A stretch of 35,933 nucleotides of DNA from RYN-417 sp043745485 (lineage in GTDB: Bacteria; Patescibacteriota; Saccharimonadia; Saccharimonadales; JACDBH01): positions 1-35,933 of the forward strand of contig JAYTSU010000003.1 in assembly GCA_043745485.1 (NCBI GenBank). Reading direction: 5' to 3'. The position numbers and the translations under genes are program-made. Numbering within the stretch: the first letter of the stretch is position 1; each line of letters opens with the position of its first letter. The notes below the pieces were generated by a model. The model had not been told where the DNA came from and searched no databases. It worked only from the letters and a program-made list of their open reading frames with translations. Positions 16,463 through 25,181 of this stretch are shown one piece after another.

Positions 16463-17608
16463 ATGGCGATTTTTTATTTTATTCTCGGTTTGTTGATGTT
16501 TATCGGCCTAGTCATTTTTCATGAGTTTGGACATTATCTCTTCGCACGCCGTAACGGCGTAGAGGTCGAGGAATTTGGCCTTGGCTTCCCCCCTCGTGCC
16601 AAGATTTTGACCAAGCGAAAAGGTACGATCTATTCCTTAAACTGGTTGCCACTTGGTGGGTTCGTTAAGCTCAAGGGCGAGCACGACAATGACACCGAAA
16701 AAGGTGCCTTTGGAGCAGCCACCACCTGGGCTAAGTCAAAGATTATGATGGCGGGCGTGGTCATGAATCTGATTGCAGCATTTGTCCTATTCACACTGGT
16801 TGCACTGACGGGTATGCCAAAGCTGCTTGATAACCAATTTACGGTAAAGATTGACACCAAGATTGTCAAAGAAGTCGACAACAAGGGTATTGTCAAGGTT
16901 GACCGTGTGGTCGATAATTCTCCTGCCAAAACAGCTGGCTTAAAGGTTGACGATCAGATCATATCAATTGCTGGGAAAGTGATAGATAAGCCAGAAGCAT
17001 TGAGTAACACCACCAACACATATGCCGGCAAGAGTGTCTCAGTGGTCATTAAGCGTTCAGGTCAAAGAATAACCCAAGACATCACACTCAATGCTACCTC
17101 GCCACACCTCGGCGTGGCACCCTATTCTGCCGAATCTGGCCTGCAAATCCGCCGGTCAACGTGGTCGGCACCAATCGTGGCAGCTGGCGTCATGAAGGAC
17201 TTTACAGTTGCGACGTTCCAAGGTCTCGGTAAGGCAGTCAAGGGCCTTGGGTCGCTGACAGCTGGTTTCTTTACCGGCAACAAAGTAGCTCGTCAGGCTG
17301 GGCAAGAGCAGGCAGGCAGCCAAGTATCAGGGCCAGTCGGAATATTTACAGTGCTATATCAGATTTCTAAGCAGGGTTTTGGCCTGGTGGTGTTTGTAAT
17401 TGCTATTTTGTCATTAACACTTGCCATTATGAATGTCCTACCAATCCCAGCGCTGGACGGCGGTCGATTGTTTGTTACGTTGTTGTATCGCGCACGGCGC
17501 AAAGAGCTTAAACAAAAGACTGAAGAGCGCATACATGGCACAGGCTTTGCGGTACTGATGTTATTGTTCGCCGTAATCACGATTGTTGATATCCGCAGGT
17601 TCTTCTAA
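16463..17608 (+). CDS. rseP: Site-2 metalloprotease RseP/RasP family
   Basis: 381 residues. The zinc site HEFGH (20-24) lies in the first transmembrane helix. A single PDZ domain (about 130-210, VDNSPAKTAGLKVDDQIISIAGKVI) follows; the E. coli enzyme has two. The C-terminal catalytic helix carries the second signature MNVLPIPALDGGR with the third ligand Asp. It cleaves membrane-embedded substrates such as anti-sigma factors and leftover signal peptides. TATACT (16450-16455) ends 7 nt before ATG without a Shine-Dalgarno. A 5-bp inverted repeat ACAGG/CCTGT (16435-16450) abuts the hexamer. The next gene begins 1 nt after the stop. Confidence 0.95.
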   Translation: MAIFYFILGLLMFIGLVIFHEFGHYLFARRNGVEVEEFGLGFPPRAKILTKRKGTIYSLNWLPLGGFVKLKGEHDNDTEKGAFGAATTWAKSKIMMAGVVMNLIAAFVLFTLVALTGMPKLLDNQFTVKIDTKIVKEVDNKGIVKVDRVVDNSPAKTAGLKVDDQIISIAGKVIDKPEALSNTTNTYAGKSVSVVIKRSGQRITQDITLNATSPHLGVAPYSAESGLQIRRSTWSAPIVAAGVMKDFTVATFQGLGKAVKGLGSLTAGFFTGNKVARQAGQEQAGSQVSGPVGIFTVLYQISKQGFGLVVFVIAILSLTLAIMNVLPIPALDGGRLFVTLLYRARRKELKQKTEERIHGTGFAVLMLLFAVITIVDIRRFF

Positions 17609-17609
17609 G

Positions 17610-18443
17610 ATGGTATTTAAGAAAAAAAAGCCAACTTCTCCCGAAGCCGTCCAACTCCAGAACTCTATAAAACCGTCCATCAAAGAATTGACGACAGTGG
17701 GCAAACGCCCATTTTTTAAGCACGACCCATACACCAGTGGAACTGCGGTTATTGCCATATTCTTTGCCAGCCAAATTGGTGCCGGAATTTTGATTGCTAT
17801 TTATCCCGCGCTTAAAAATTGGACAGCAGATCAAGGCTCCAACTGGCTTTCTAGCTCCGTCATTGCTCAGTTTGTCTACATCCTCCTTGCCGAAATCTTT
17901 GCTGTTTGGCTGGTACTATGGCTGCTAAAACGGGCGCGCATTACGAGGCAAAAGATTGGCCTCGTCCGCCCAGCCTTTCGTGACATAGCTTACGCACTTA
18001 GTGGCTACGCCATATATTTTATCTGTTATCTAATCATTGTTACCATAGCCGGACACTTTAGTAGCCTTATAAATACCAATCAGGAGCAGAAAATTGGCTT
18101 TGAAGGCGCCAGCGGTACTCAACTATATTATGTTTTTGCGTCGCTTGTAATTCTGCCGCCAATTGCGGAGGAGATCATGTTTAGAGGTTTCTTGTTTACA
18201 TCATTGCGCCAAAAGTTCCGGACGCGCTACGCCGTTATTTTAACGAGTGTACTTTTTGGAATCGCGCACTTACAGTTTGGGAGTGGTGCGCCACTCCTCT
18301 GGGTAGCGGCTCTCGACACATTTACGCTGTCAGTTATGCTATGTATTTTGCGCGCAAAGACGGGCAGTCTCTGGTCCAGTATCATGTTACATGCACTCAA
18401 AAACGGGATTGCATTCTTGGCACTCTTCCACGCCAAGTTTTAA
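17610..18443 (+). CDS. CPBP family intramembrane metalloprotease (Abi/Rce1-like)
   Basis: 277 residues from ATG at 17610, one base after the rseP stop. It has about six to eight hydrophobic segments. CPBP motif 1, EEIMFRG, places Glu187, Glu188 and Arg192 in the membrane; motif 2 His220 is in FGIAHLQFG; motif 3 is HALKNG near the end. The family includes type II CAAX prenyl endopeptidases and bacterial proteins linked to bacteriocin immunity or envelope maintenance; the substrate here is unknown. Tight linkage to rseP suggests coupled expression of two intramembrane proteases. Confidence 0.9.
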   Translation: MVFKKKKPTSPEAVQLQNSIKPSIKELTTVGKRPFFKHDPYTSGTAVIAIFFASQIGAGILIAIYPALKNWTADQGSNWLSSSVIAQFVYILLAEIFAVWLVLWLLKRARITRQKIGLVRPAFRDIAYALSGYAIYFICYLIIVTIAGHFSSLINTNQEQKIGFEGASGTQLYYVFASLVILPPIAEEIMFRGFLFTSLRQKFRTRYAVILTSVLFGIAHLQFGSGAPLLWVAALDTFTLSVMLCILRAKTGSLWSSIMLHALKNGIAFLALFHAKF

Positions 18444-18447
18444 GGGT

Positions 18448-18598
18448 TTTACAGAGAAAGCTGAGCAGGGTACAATGTCATCATGAACAGTTTAAGGGTG
18501 TTTTCTTTTCGTAAGCCACCCATGTGGTAGTATATCTTTTCACGCACCTTTCACACGCAGAAATATTTACGAATTAACAGATAGAAACGGGATAAAAT
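18448..18598 (+). promoter_or_regulatory. proS promoter and ~115-nt leader
   Basis: TTTACA (18448-18453), a 17-bp spacer and TACAAT (18471-18476) form a good promoter. The predicted start is about 18483, where a 15-codon ORF begins. Within the leader GGGTG (18496-18500) can pair with CACCC (18517-18521), and alternatively CCAC (18516-18519) with GTGG (18524-18527); the two are mutually exclusive. No T-box specifier/antiterminator sequence and no intrinsic terminator with a T-run were seen. Confidence 0.45.
18483..18530 (+). CDS. Possible 15-aa leader peptide upstream of proS
   Basis: ATG at 18483 opens MNSLRVFSFRKPPMW and stops at TAG 18528-18530. TACAAT ends 6 nt before the ATG, so the peptide would be translated from a leaderless mRNA. 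Two consecutive Pro codons (CCA CCC) near its end lie within the alternative hairpins of the leader, as expected for ribosome-mediated control of a prolyl-tRNA synthetase gene. Fifteen codons is short enough to arise by chance, so this is a hypothesis. Confidence 0.3.
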   Translation: MNSLRVFSFRKPPMW

Positions 18599-19855
18599 AT
18601 GAAAATATCACAGCTTTTTACTAAAACTAAAAAAGACACACCATCCGATGAAGTCAGCAAGAATGCACAGTTGCTTATTCGTGCCGGCTATGTGCATAAA
18701 GAAATGGCTGGCGTTTATACGTTCTTGCCGCTTGGGCTAAAAGTACTCGAAAACATCAACCAAATTATCCGCGAAGAAATGGATGCCATTGGCGGGCAAG
18801 AAATGAAGCTAACAGCGCTTCAAGATCCAGAAATCTGGAAATCAACCGACCGTTGGGACGATGAAAAAGTGGATGTATGGTTTAAGACAAAGCTTAAAAA
18901 TGATACCGAAGTTGGTCTGGCGCCAACGCACGAAGAACCTATTGTGCGTGCAATCAAGCCATACATTAATTCATACAAAGATTTACCGTTTATGGCGTAC
19001 CAAATTCAGACAAAATTCAGGAATGAAGTACGTGCTAAGAGTGGTGTGATGCGTGGACGAGAATTTCTTATGAAAGACCTCTACAGTTTTGCTCGTACAG
19101 AAGCGGAACATGATGAAATTTATGAGAAGATTAAACAAGCATATTTCAAGGTCTACGAACGTCTGGGGATAGGCGAACAAACTTTCTTAACATTTGCTAG
19201 CGGCGGCATGTTTACGCAGTTTAGCCACGAATTCCAAACTATTTGCGAGGCAGGTGAAGATACTATTTATGTCGACCGTGCAAAGAAGATTGCTATTAAC
19301 GAAGAAGTAAACAATGACAATGTCTTGAAAGACCTAGGGCTAAAACGTGAAGATCTCGAAGAACTACGTGCAGCAGAAGTAGGAAATATATTTACACTCA
19401 AAGACAAGTTCAGCAAGCCACTTAGTCTTACTTTTGTTGACGAAAGTGGCCAAGACCAGAACGTGTTGATGGGTTGTTACGGTATTGGACCATCCCGCCT
19501 TGTAGGAGTTATTACAGAGCTTCTTGCAGACGAAAAGGGGCTTGTTTGGCCAGCTAATATTGCGCCATTTAAAGTGTATCTAGCATCCGTAGGACAAGAT
19601 GAGGCAGTAATAAAGGCTACTGACGAGCTATATGCTGACCTGCAAGCAAGTGATATAAGCGTACTGTATGACGACCGTGACACCCGTCCCGGCGAGAAGT
19701 TTGCTGACGCCGACCTTTTAGGTATGCCATACCGCATTGTTATAAGTAATAAGACTATGGAGCAGGGCAAAGTAGAGTTAAAAGCCCGTTCAGAAGCCAA
19801 TAGTACATTAATCACAATAGAACAGCTCAAAAATCAATTGCAGAAATCAAAGTAG
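18599..19855 (+). CDS. proS: Prolyl-tRNA synthetase lacking the INS editing domain
   Basis: 418 residues, against about 570 for typical bacterial ProRS. Class II motif 1 lies in FLPLGLKVLENINQIIREEMD, motif 2 in TKFRNEVRAKSGVMRGREFLMKD, and motif 3 in MGCYGIGPSRLVGVITE. The C-terminal anticodon-binding domain (about 325-415) has DDRDTRPGEKFADADLLGMPYRIV. Between SHEFQTICEAGEDT and EVGNIFTLKDKFSKPL only about 50 residues remain where the ~180-residue INS editing domain normally sits. It charges tRNA-Pro, but cis editing of Ala-tRNA-Pro is expected to be missing. The MKISQLFTKT start is standard for the family. Confidence 0.95.
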   Translation: MKISQLFTKTKKDTPSDEVSKNAQLLIRAGYVHKEMAGVYTFLPLGLKVLENINQIIREEMDAIGGQEMKLTALQDPEIWKSTDRWDDEKVDVWFKTKLKNDTEVGLAPTHEEPIVRAIKPYINSYKDLPFMAYQIQTKFRNEVRAKSGVMRGREFLMKDLYSFARTEAEHDEIYEKIKQAYFKVYERLGIGEQTFLTFASGGMFTQFSHEFQTICEAGEDTIYVDRAKKIAINEEVNNDNVLKDLGLKREDLEELRAAEVGNIFTLKDKFSKPLSLTFVDESGQDQNVLMGCYGIGPSRLVGVITELLADEKGLVWPANIAPFKVYLASVGQDEAVIKATDELYADLQASDISVLYDDRDTRPGEKFADADLLGMPYRIVISNKTMEQGKVELKARSEANSTLITIEQLKNQLQKSK

Positions 19856-19940
19856 TAGTTGATACTTGTATTTGAGCTGGCGAATACAATCGACCAGTAT
19901 TTTTTTAACCCCTTGAATGAACAGCAAAGGAAGCAATAAT

Positions 19941-20402
19941 ATGAAGAAACAATTCCATTTGACCGCTGAAGGGCACGCAGAACTTTCTGCAGAACTCGCG
20001 GCATTGACCGGCCGCCGCAGCGAACTATCTGAAGCAATTGCAACCGCACGCTCCCAGGGCGATCTAGCCGAAAATGCCGAATATCACGAAGCCAAAGAAG
20101 ATCAGGGTCGCCAAGAAGGTCGTATTGAAGAAATCGAAAATATCCTTCAGAATTCTGAAATTATCAAAGCACCAAAAGGTGATAGCAAAGTGGCACTTGG
20201 TTCGACCGTCAAGCTTAAGGCTAAAGATGGTAAAACGAAAGAGTTTCAAGTTGTCGGTACTGTTGAAGCAGACCCATTAAGTGGAAAGATATCAGACGAA
20301 TCTCCTATTGGAAAAGCGCTTATGGGCAAGAAAGTCGGCGAAGAAGTCGAAATCAAAACTCCAGCCGAAACGCTCAGCTACGCTATTACGCATATCTCCT
20401 AG
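19941..20402 (+). CDS. greA: Transcription elongation factor GreA
   Basis: 153 residues from ATG at 19941, chosen because AAAGGAAG (19926-19933) is 7 nt upstream; the in-frame ATG at 19917 adds a non-conserved extension. The N-terminal coiled coil has HAELSAELAALTGRRSELSEAI and the tip acidic motif ARSQGDLAENAEYHEAK, which reaches into the RNA polymerase secondary channel to trigger transcript cleavage. The C-terminal FKBP-like domain (about 80-153) ends with GEEVEIKTPAE. lysS begins 30 bp downstream. Confidence 0.96.
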   Translation: MKKQFHLTAEGHAELSAELAALTGRRSELSEAIATARSQGDLAENAEYHEAKEDQGRQEGRIEEIENILQNSEIIKAPKGDSKVALGSTVKLKAKDGKTKEFQVVGTVEADPLSGKISDESPIGKALMGKKVGEEVEIKTPAETLSYAITHIS

Positions 20403-20432
20403 TACTGTATCTGTTGTATACTTAATCTCATT

Positions 20433-21938
20433 ATGGCAACGCTACAAGACTTTAGAAACGAACGGCTCCGCAAATTAGAAGTACTAAGAAAGCTCGGTAT
20501 CAATCCATACCCAGCTAAGACACATAGGACCCACGGTAACGCTCAGATAATTACAGAATTTGATGAACTGGAAAACAAGCCAGTAAAGGTGGTTGGGCGC
20601 ATTAGTTCTATCCGTAAATTTGGTAAGTTAGCCTTTGTAGTCATTCGTGACGACAGCGGTGATCTGCAACTCTTCTGGCGAACGAGTGAGGCAAAAGCAG
20701 ACTCAAAAAATAGTGAAATTGGCATCGAGAACATAGCACTTTTAGATACAGGAGATTTTGTTGAATGCACAGGCAAAGTCATCAAAACTAAGACAGGTGA
20801 GATATCGGTTGATGTCGAGAAGCTCCGTTTGCTTACAAAGGCCATACGACCAATGCCAAGCCAACAAGAAGGCTTTACGGACAAAGAACAGCGTATGCGC
20901 AGGCGGTATGTGGATATGAACGTCAACCCTGGTGTTCGACAACGGTTTGTAAGACGGACAAAGTTCTGGCAGGCCACGCGGGATTTTATGAATGAAAAGG
21001 GCTTTTTGGAAGTCAATGTCCCGGTGCTTGAGCATACCACTGGTGGGGCGGATGCGAACCCGTTTGTAACCCACATGGATGCGCTAGACCAAGACTTTTA
21101 CCTTCGTATTTCGCACGAATTACCGCTTAAAAGGTTGATTGGTGCTGGGTTTGAAAAAGTCTATGACATCGGACCACGCTTTAGAAACGAAAACTACTCC
21201 GACGAGCACCTTCCAGAGCACGTCGCTATGGAGTGGTACTGGGCATATGCGGACTGGCAGGATGGCATGTCGCTGATGGAAGACATGTTCCGTACGATTT
21301 TGGAAAAAACTTTCGGCACGCTGCATTTCAAAGTCGGTGGTAAAGACGTCGATATGACCAAGGCATGGGAGCAGTGGGACTATGCCACGGTTATAAAAGA
21401 CCATTACGACATCGATATTTTCAACTGTACGATTAAGCAGATTCAAGAACAGCTTAAAAAGCACAAATTGGAAGTCGAAAAGACCGAAAACATCCCCCGT
21501 GGGATTGATAAACTTTGGAAGAATATTCGCAAAGATGTTGAGGGGCCGGTCTGGCTCATAAACACACCAGCATTTATTTCGCCGCTCAGTAAATCGAATG
21601 ACGAAGACCCAAACTTCACACAGCGGGCCCAGGCTGTGATTGCCGGCTCAGAATTGTGTAACTTGTTTTCTGAGCTGAACGACCCGGTTGACCAACTTAG
21701 CCGCTTCTTAGAACAGCAACAGATGCGTGATGCTGGTGACGATGAGGCTATGATGCTCGACATCGACTATGTCGAAATGCTGGAATACGGTATGCCACCA
21801 ACTTGTGGCTTAGGTTTTAGCGAGCGGGTATTCTGGATTTTTGAAGGTGTTACCGCCCGTGAAGGAGTTCCTTTCCCGCAGCTAAAGACAGAATATGACA
21901 ACGTGACACGTGCAATCTATCCAAACGTAAAATTTTAA
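20433..21938 (+). CDS. lysS: Lysyl-tRNA synthetase, class II
   Basis: 501 residues. An N-terminal OB-fold anticodon-binding domain (about 35-150, KPVKVVGRISSIRKFGKLAFVVIRD) precedes the class II core: motif 1 near FMNEKGFLEVNVPVLEHTTGGADANPF, motif 2 FRNENYSDEHLPEHVAMEWYWAYAD, and motif 3 GLGFSERVFWIFEG. It charges tRNA-Lys with lysine. TATACT at 20417-20422 ends 10 nt before ATG, and GTATCTGTT (20407-20415) just upstream matches the complement of the motif in the rpsB and rpmE promoters. A kinase gene follows after 1 nt. Confidence 0.96.
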   Translation: MATLQDFRNERLRKLEVLRKLGINPYPAKTHRTHGNAQIITEFDELENKPVKVVGRISSIRKFGKLAFVVIRDDSGDLQLFWRTSEAKADSKNSEIGIENIALLDTGDFVECTGKVIKTKTGEISVDVEKLRLLTKAIRPMPSQQEGFTDKEQRMRRRYVDMNVNPGVRQRFVRRTKFWQATRDFMNEKGFLEVNVPVLEHTTGGADANPFVTHMDALDQDFYLRISHELPLKRLIGAGFEKVYDIGPRFRNENYSDEHLPEHVAMEWYWAYADWQDGMSLMEDMFRTILEKTFGTLHFKVGGKDVDMTKAWEQWDYATVIKDHYDIDIFNCTIKQIQEQLKKHKLEVEKTENIPRGIDKLWKNIRKDVEGPVWLINTPAFISPLSKSNDEDPNFTQRAQAVIAGSELCNLFSELNDPVDQLSRFLEQQQMRDAGDDEAMMLDIDYVEMLEYGMPPTCGLGFSERVFWIFEGVTAREGVPFPQLKTEYDNVTRAIYPNVKF

Positions 21939-21939
21939 A

Positions 21940-22797
21940 ATGAACTGGGAAGATATAAAAAAGGCGGCAGACGTCAATATACGGCCGGTGACGGGAGGAT
22001 TTACGCACGCAAAGCGAGGAATAGTTACCCTGGCTGATAAGAGTACAGTATTTGTTAAGATTGCTGTTGATGAAATGACTCAGGGTTGGCTTGACAAAGA
22101 GATTAGAGCCTATATGTGGCTAAACGAACACGGCTATAGCGGTGCGCCAAAAATGCTTGCTCATGGCAACGATGGTTTTGCACTACCAGATTTATCTATG
22201 TCAGACTGGTCACCCTCATGGGATCACGACAAGCTTCAAGCAATGTTCAAGTGCATCGAAAATCTCACACCATTTTCTGAGAGTGCTAGAGAGTATTTTA
22301 ACGTCGACAACCTAGGCCCTAACACATTGGCAAAACATGACTACACACAAGACAATTTCGGATGGATAAAGATGAACCATCCTGGGCTCTATGATGAAGT
22401 TAGAGCGTTTATTGCAGATGAAAAATTCTTTAAAAAATGCCGAAATTTAGCAGCAACTGATCCTTGGCGGGGCACTGAATTAGTTCATTTTGATGCACGT
22501 AGTGACAATTTTGGCTATAGTCCCGCGTCTAAAAAAGGTATGCTGGTTGACTGGAACTGGAGCTGTATTGGCAGCAAGGGTTTCGAAAAAACAGTTATGT
22601 TAGTGAGCGTTCAAAAGACAGGTTTTGACGTATTTCAAGATTGTCCAGACGAACTAGATGCTGCTTCATTAGCTTGGATTTCAGGCTTCTGGCTTATGGC
22701 GCTATATGGTAAAGACGATACTTCATTGCATCACTTACGCACCCATCAAGTAGAGAGCATGTTGGTAGCTATAAACATGTTAAGACAGCTCATATAA
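21940..22797 (+). CDS. Aminoglycoside phosphotransferase/choline kinase-like protein
   Basis: 285 residues with a protein-kinase-like fold of the APH group. VFVKIAV holds the ATP-binding Lys40, with the partner Glu near residue 54. HFDARSDNF corresponds to the Brenner catalytic loop (His183, Asp185, Asn190), and MLVDWNWSC holds the metal-binding Asp204. The substrate is unknown; such enzymes phosphorylate small molecules such as sugars, choline or antibiotics. Resistance cannot be claimed. It starts 1 nt after lysS and is probably cotranscribed and coupled, though no functional link to lysS is evident. Confidence 0.8.
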   Translation: MNWEDIKKAADVNIRPVTGGFTHAKRGIVTLADKSTVFVKIAVDEMTQGWLDKEIRAYMWLNEHGYSGAPKMLAHGNDGFALPDLSMSDWSPSWDHDKLQAMFKCIENLTPFSESAREYFNVDNLGPNTLAKHDYTQDNFGWIKMNHPGLYDEVRAFIADEKFFKKCRNLAATDPWRGTELVHFDARSDNFGYSPASKKGMLVDWNWSCIGSKGFEKTVMLVSVQKTGFDVFQDCPDELDAASLAWISGFWLMALYGKDDTSLHHLRTHQVESMLVAINMLRQLI

Positions 22798-22848
22798 GGC
22801 AGTAATTTGGTGATGACATAATTACGCCATCTAGATATTATTTTTAAT

Positions 22849-23244
22849 ATGAAAATTCCTGTCCAAGAACGTAAACAAATCGAAAACGAAATGATTTTTA
22901 GGCGTGCTAACGAAAAAATAGGCACTGGTCTGGATGAGCTGGATGCGATGCATGTTACTGATGGTAACCCGCATCTTGTTCGAAATGACGACCTTCGTCT
23001 TGAATTTAAATGCGAATGTTCGGACGAAAATTGTGAAATTAAAATTCCAGTGCGTTTGAGTATTTATCGTACTATCCATAAAGACAGGGATTGCTTTATC
23101 GTTAAGCCCAATCACCAGGTCAGTAACATTGAAAAAGTAATTATTTCGGAATCAGACTACAATGTCGTCAGGAAAAATAATTCTACTCCTGAGCCTGGTG
23201 ATATGCTTAACAAGACTACTATAAATAACTCAATTCAAAAGTAG
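22849..23244 (+). CDS. Small conserved protein with CECSDENC motif
   Basis: 131 residues. An N-terminal helix IENEMIFRRANEKI precedes FKCECSDENCEIKIPV (Cys55, Cys57, Cys62) and a C-terminal portion DCFIVKPNHQ...EKVIISESDYNVVRK. The layout (helix with FRxxNE, CxC-x4-C, then a PNH...E segment) matches uncharacterised small proteins I recall from actinobacteria; the biochemical role is unknown and metal binding is an inference. ATGACA (22813-22818), 17 bp and TATTAT (22836-22841) form a promoter ending 7 nt before ATG. It is convergent with the ABC-F gene: the two stops abut with no gap. Confidence 0.75.
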   Translation: MKIPVQERKQIENEMIFRRANEKIGTGLDELDAMHVTDGNPHLVRNDDLRLEFKCECSDENCEIKIPVRLSIYRTIHKDRDCFIVKPNHQVSNIEKVIISESDYNVVRKNNSTPEPGDMLNKTTINNSIQK

Positions 23245-24900
23245 CTATCTCCCGATTTTGAGTTCTTTACCTCCAAGGTTACGAGCAAAATAACTGTCGT
23301 GGGAGATATAAATTATGGCGCCGTGGTATGGCCTGAGGGCGTTTTCGAGCTCTTCTATACTTGGAAGGTCTAGGTGGTTGGTTGGCTCGTCTAAAATTAG
23401 TAAGTTTGGTTTGTTGATGAGCATTCTAATCAGTTGCAGACGGGCTTTTTGTCCACCGCTAAGATTTTTAACTAGGATTTGCGCATCAACAGCAGGTTCA
23501 AACAAATAATCACCCATGCTGCGCATGATGTGTTGGGGGTTGATGGCCAAGTCAAAGTCGCGGTATATGCTCTCGATGGCTTCGTAGAGCGTAAGTTCAA
23601 GCAGCTTATCACCCATTTCTTGCTCGTACATGTTAAGACGGATGTGGTGCCCCGGTGTGACGGTACCTTTTAGAAGTGTAGGAATTTTTTCGCCACGGAC
23701 ACCATTAGCTATGGCGCGCACCAAGGTGGTTTTGCCGGCACCATTGCGACCAATAATGTGCAGACGTTCGGCTGATTGAAGTGCAAAGCTGACAGGTGCA
23801 AACAATGGATTTTGATCATAACCTAGCTGGACTCCGTTAAGCGTTAAAAGCGTAGTAGCCCGTTCGCCCTCAGTTTGTTTATCAATCTTGATGTTCTTGG
23901 CTTTGAACTTTTCATAATTAGCGGTGGTTTTTGGATTAAGTGCGGCGGCTGATTCTTGATCAATCCAGAAGCTTGGTTTTGGATTGGCTGCTTCCAGCTC
24001 TTTAAGTTGTTTTTGCAGGCGGTCACGCATGACAATAAAGGGGTTGTTAGCAGACTTACCGGCGTATCCAGGTGCACGGGCAATAGCGTAGGCAATTTGA
24101 CTACGGACATTGGCCATGGTTTTTTGGGCAATCTCATAACTTTGCAGCTGATTGGTGGTGTTGGTAGTATTTTGTTTAAGATATGCGCTGTAGTTGCCTT
24201 TATAGGGGAAAGCTTTCTTATCTTTGAGGTCAATAATCCTGTCTACTTTTTCCAGTACATCACGGTCGTGGGTAATAATAAGGCAGGCATGTTTGGCAGC
24301 CTCCAGCCACTCAATAAAGGCTTTTTTGGCAATGTAGTCCATATGGTTGGTTGGTTCGTCAATTAATGCCAGGTCAGGTTCAGAGAATTGTACCAATATC
24401 AGTTCCACAAAGCGTTTTTGACCACCGCTCAGGCCAATCATTGGCATCAAAGCTTTTTGCTCATCAATCTGGTATTTTGCAAGGTTTTGCATCAGGCGGT
24501 CTTGAACATCGTAGTAATCTTTGTGGCCGAATTTCTCGAGTGCTTCAGAATACTCGTGAATTTTACGCATGTTGTCGCCCATAGTTAGGGGGTAGGTATC
24601 AATAATCTCTTTGAGGCGTTTATAATCTGGCAAGCGATCTAAAATATACTGTACAGCACACACATCACCGATGTTGTGGTGTTCCTGGGCAGTAGCAATC
24701 ATCCGGAGACCCTTTTTAAGATCAATCGAGCCTTCAAACTCGGTGTCCAACCCCGCAAGCACATTAAAAAGCGTGGTTTTGCCGACGCCATTACGACCAA
24801 CCACACCAATTTTTTCATTGTCATCAACAAAAAACTGCAAGTTGTGCAGTAAGTGCTTATTTCCCATAAGCTTATCTTCGATGTCGACGCGGAGGAGCAT
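23245..24900 (-). CDS. ABC-F family ribosome-associated ATPase
   Basis: 551 residues with two ABC domains and no transmembrane segment. Walker A motifs are GRNGVGKTT (near residue 35) and GRNGAGKTT (near 385); signature motifs are LSGGQKRFVEL and LSGGQKARLQL; Walker B sites are LALIDEPTNHMD and LLILDEPTNHLD. The ~80-residue inter-domain linker is basic and helical, the P-site tRNA interaction motif of this class. Members (EttA, Uup, antibiotic-resistance ARE types) bind the ribosomal E site and relieve stalling. I cannot place it in a subfamily. On the minus strand TATACT (24914-24909) ends 8 nt before ATG. Confidence 0.92.
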   Translation of the reverse strand: MLLRVDIEDKLMGNKHLLHNLQFFVDDNEKIGVVGRNGVGKTTLFNVLAGLDTEFEGSIDLKKGLRMIATAQEHHNIGDVCAVQYILDRLPDYKRLKEIIDTYPLTMGDNMRKIHEYSEALEKFGHKDYYDVQDRLMQNLAKYQIDEQKALMPMIGLSGGQKRFVELILVQFSEPDLALIDEPTNHMDYIAKKAFIEWLEAAKHACLIITHDRDVLEKVDRIIDLKDKKAFPYKGNYSAYLKQNTTNTTNQLQSYEIAQKTMANVRSQIAYAIARAPGYAGKSANNPFIVMRDRLQKQLKELEAANPKPSFWIDQESAAALNPKTTANYEKFKAKNIKIDKQTEGERATTLLTLNGVQLGYDQNPLFAPVSFALQSAERLHIIGRNGAGKTTLVRAIANGVRGEKIPTLLKGTVTPGHHIRLNMYEQEMGDKLLELTLYEAIESIYRDFDLAINPQHIMRSMGDYLFEPAVDAQILVKNLSGGQKARLQLIRMLINKPNLLILDEPTNHLDLPSIEELENALRPYHGAIIYISHDSYFARNLGGKELKIGR

Positions 24901-24998
24901 AAGCTAACAGTATACAGTTAACAGAGGTAAATTAACAGATGAGTAATGTTTCTGATGTATAGTTTACGAGTCGCTGTCTACTGTACGCTATTATTAAT

Positions 24999-25159
24999 AT
25001 GATTGAGGTTAAAAAACGCCTTACAATATCTATGGCAAAAAACAAGCACTTTCATAGCGCTTAACGATGTTACCCTTATCATTCCAGACGGTGCAACAGC
25101 AGCGATTATATGCAAAAGCGGCTAAACTCGATCCAATTGAAGCACTGCGTGTTGAATAG
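24999..25159 (+). pseudogene. Remnant of an ABC exporter: ATPase N-terminus joined to permease C-terminus
   Basis: ATG at 24999 reads MIEVK. After a one-base shift in the A-run at 25011-25016, the frame containing 25060 reads FIALNDVTLIIPDGATAAII and then CKSG. That is the start of a MacB/LolD-type ABC ATPase up to Walker A (normally GKSGSGKST). It stops at once. Overlapping in a third frame, LYAKAAKLDPIEALRVE ends at TAG 25157-25159. That is the characteristic last line of MacB/FtsX-type permeases. So a deletion appears to have removed everything between Walker A and the permease end, joined at the short GCAAAAGCGGC stretch. Three frames are needed, so no functional product is expected. Confidence 0.7.
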
Positions 25160-25181
25160 ATTTATCTGCTAAAATATTAAA

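Noticed and set aside
18483..18598. A T-box riboswitch upstream of proS.
   Set aside because: No T-box antiterminator consensus and no competing terminator with a T-run were found; the leader is also short.
21940..22797. The APH-like kinase as an antibiotic resistance gene.
   Set aside because: Only the generic kinase motifs are visible; nothing shows an aminoglycoside substrate and there is no mobile context.
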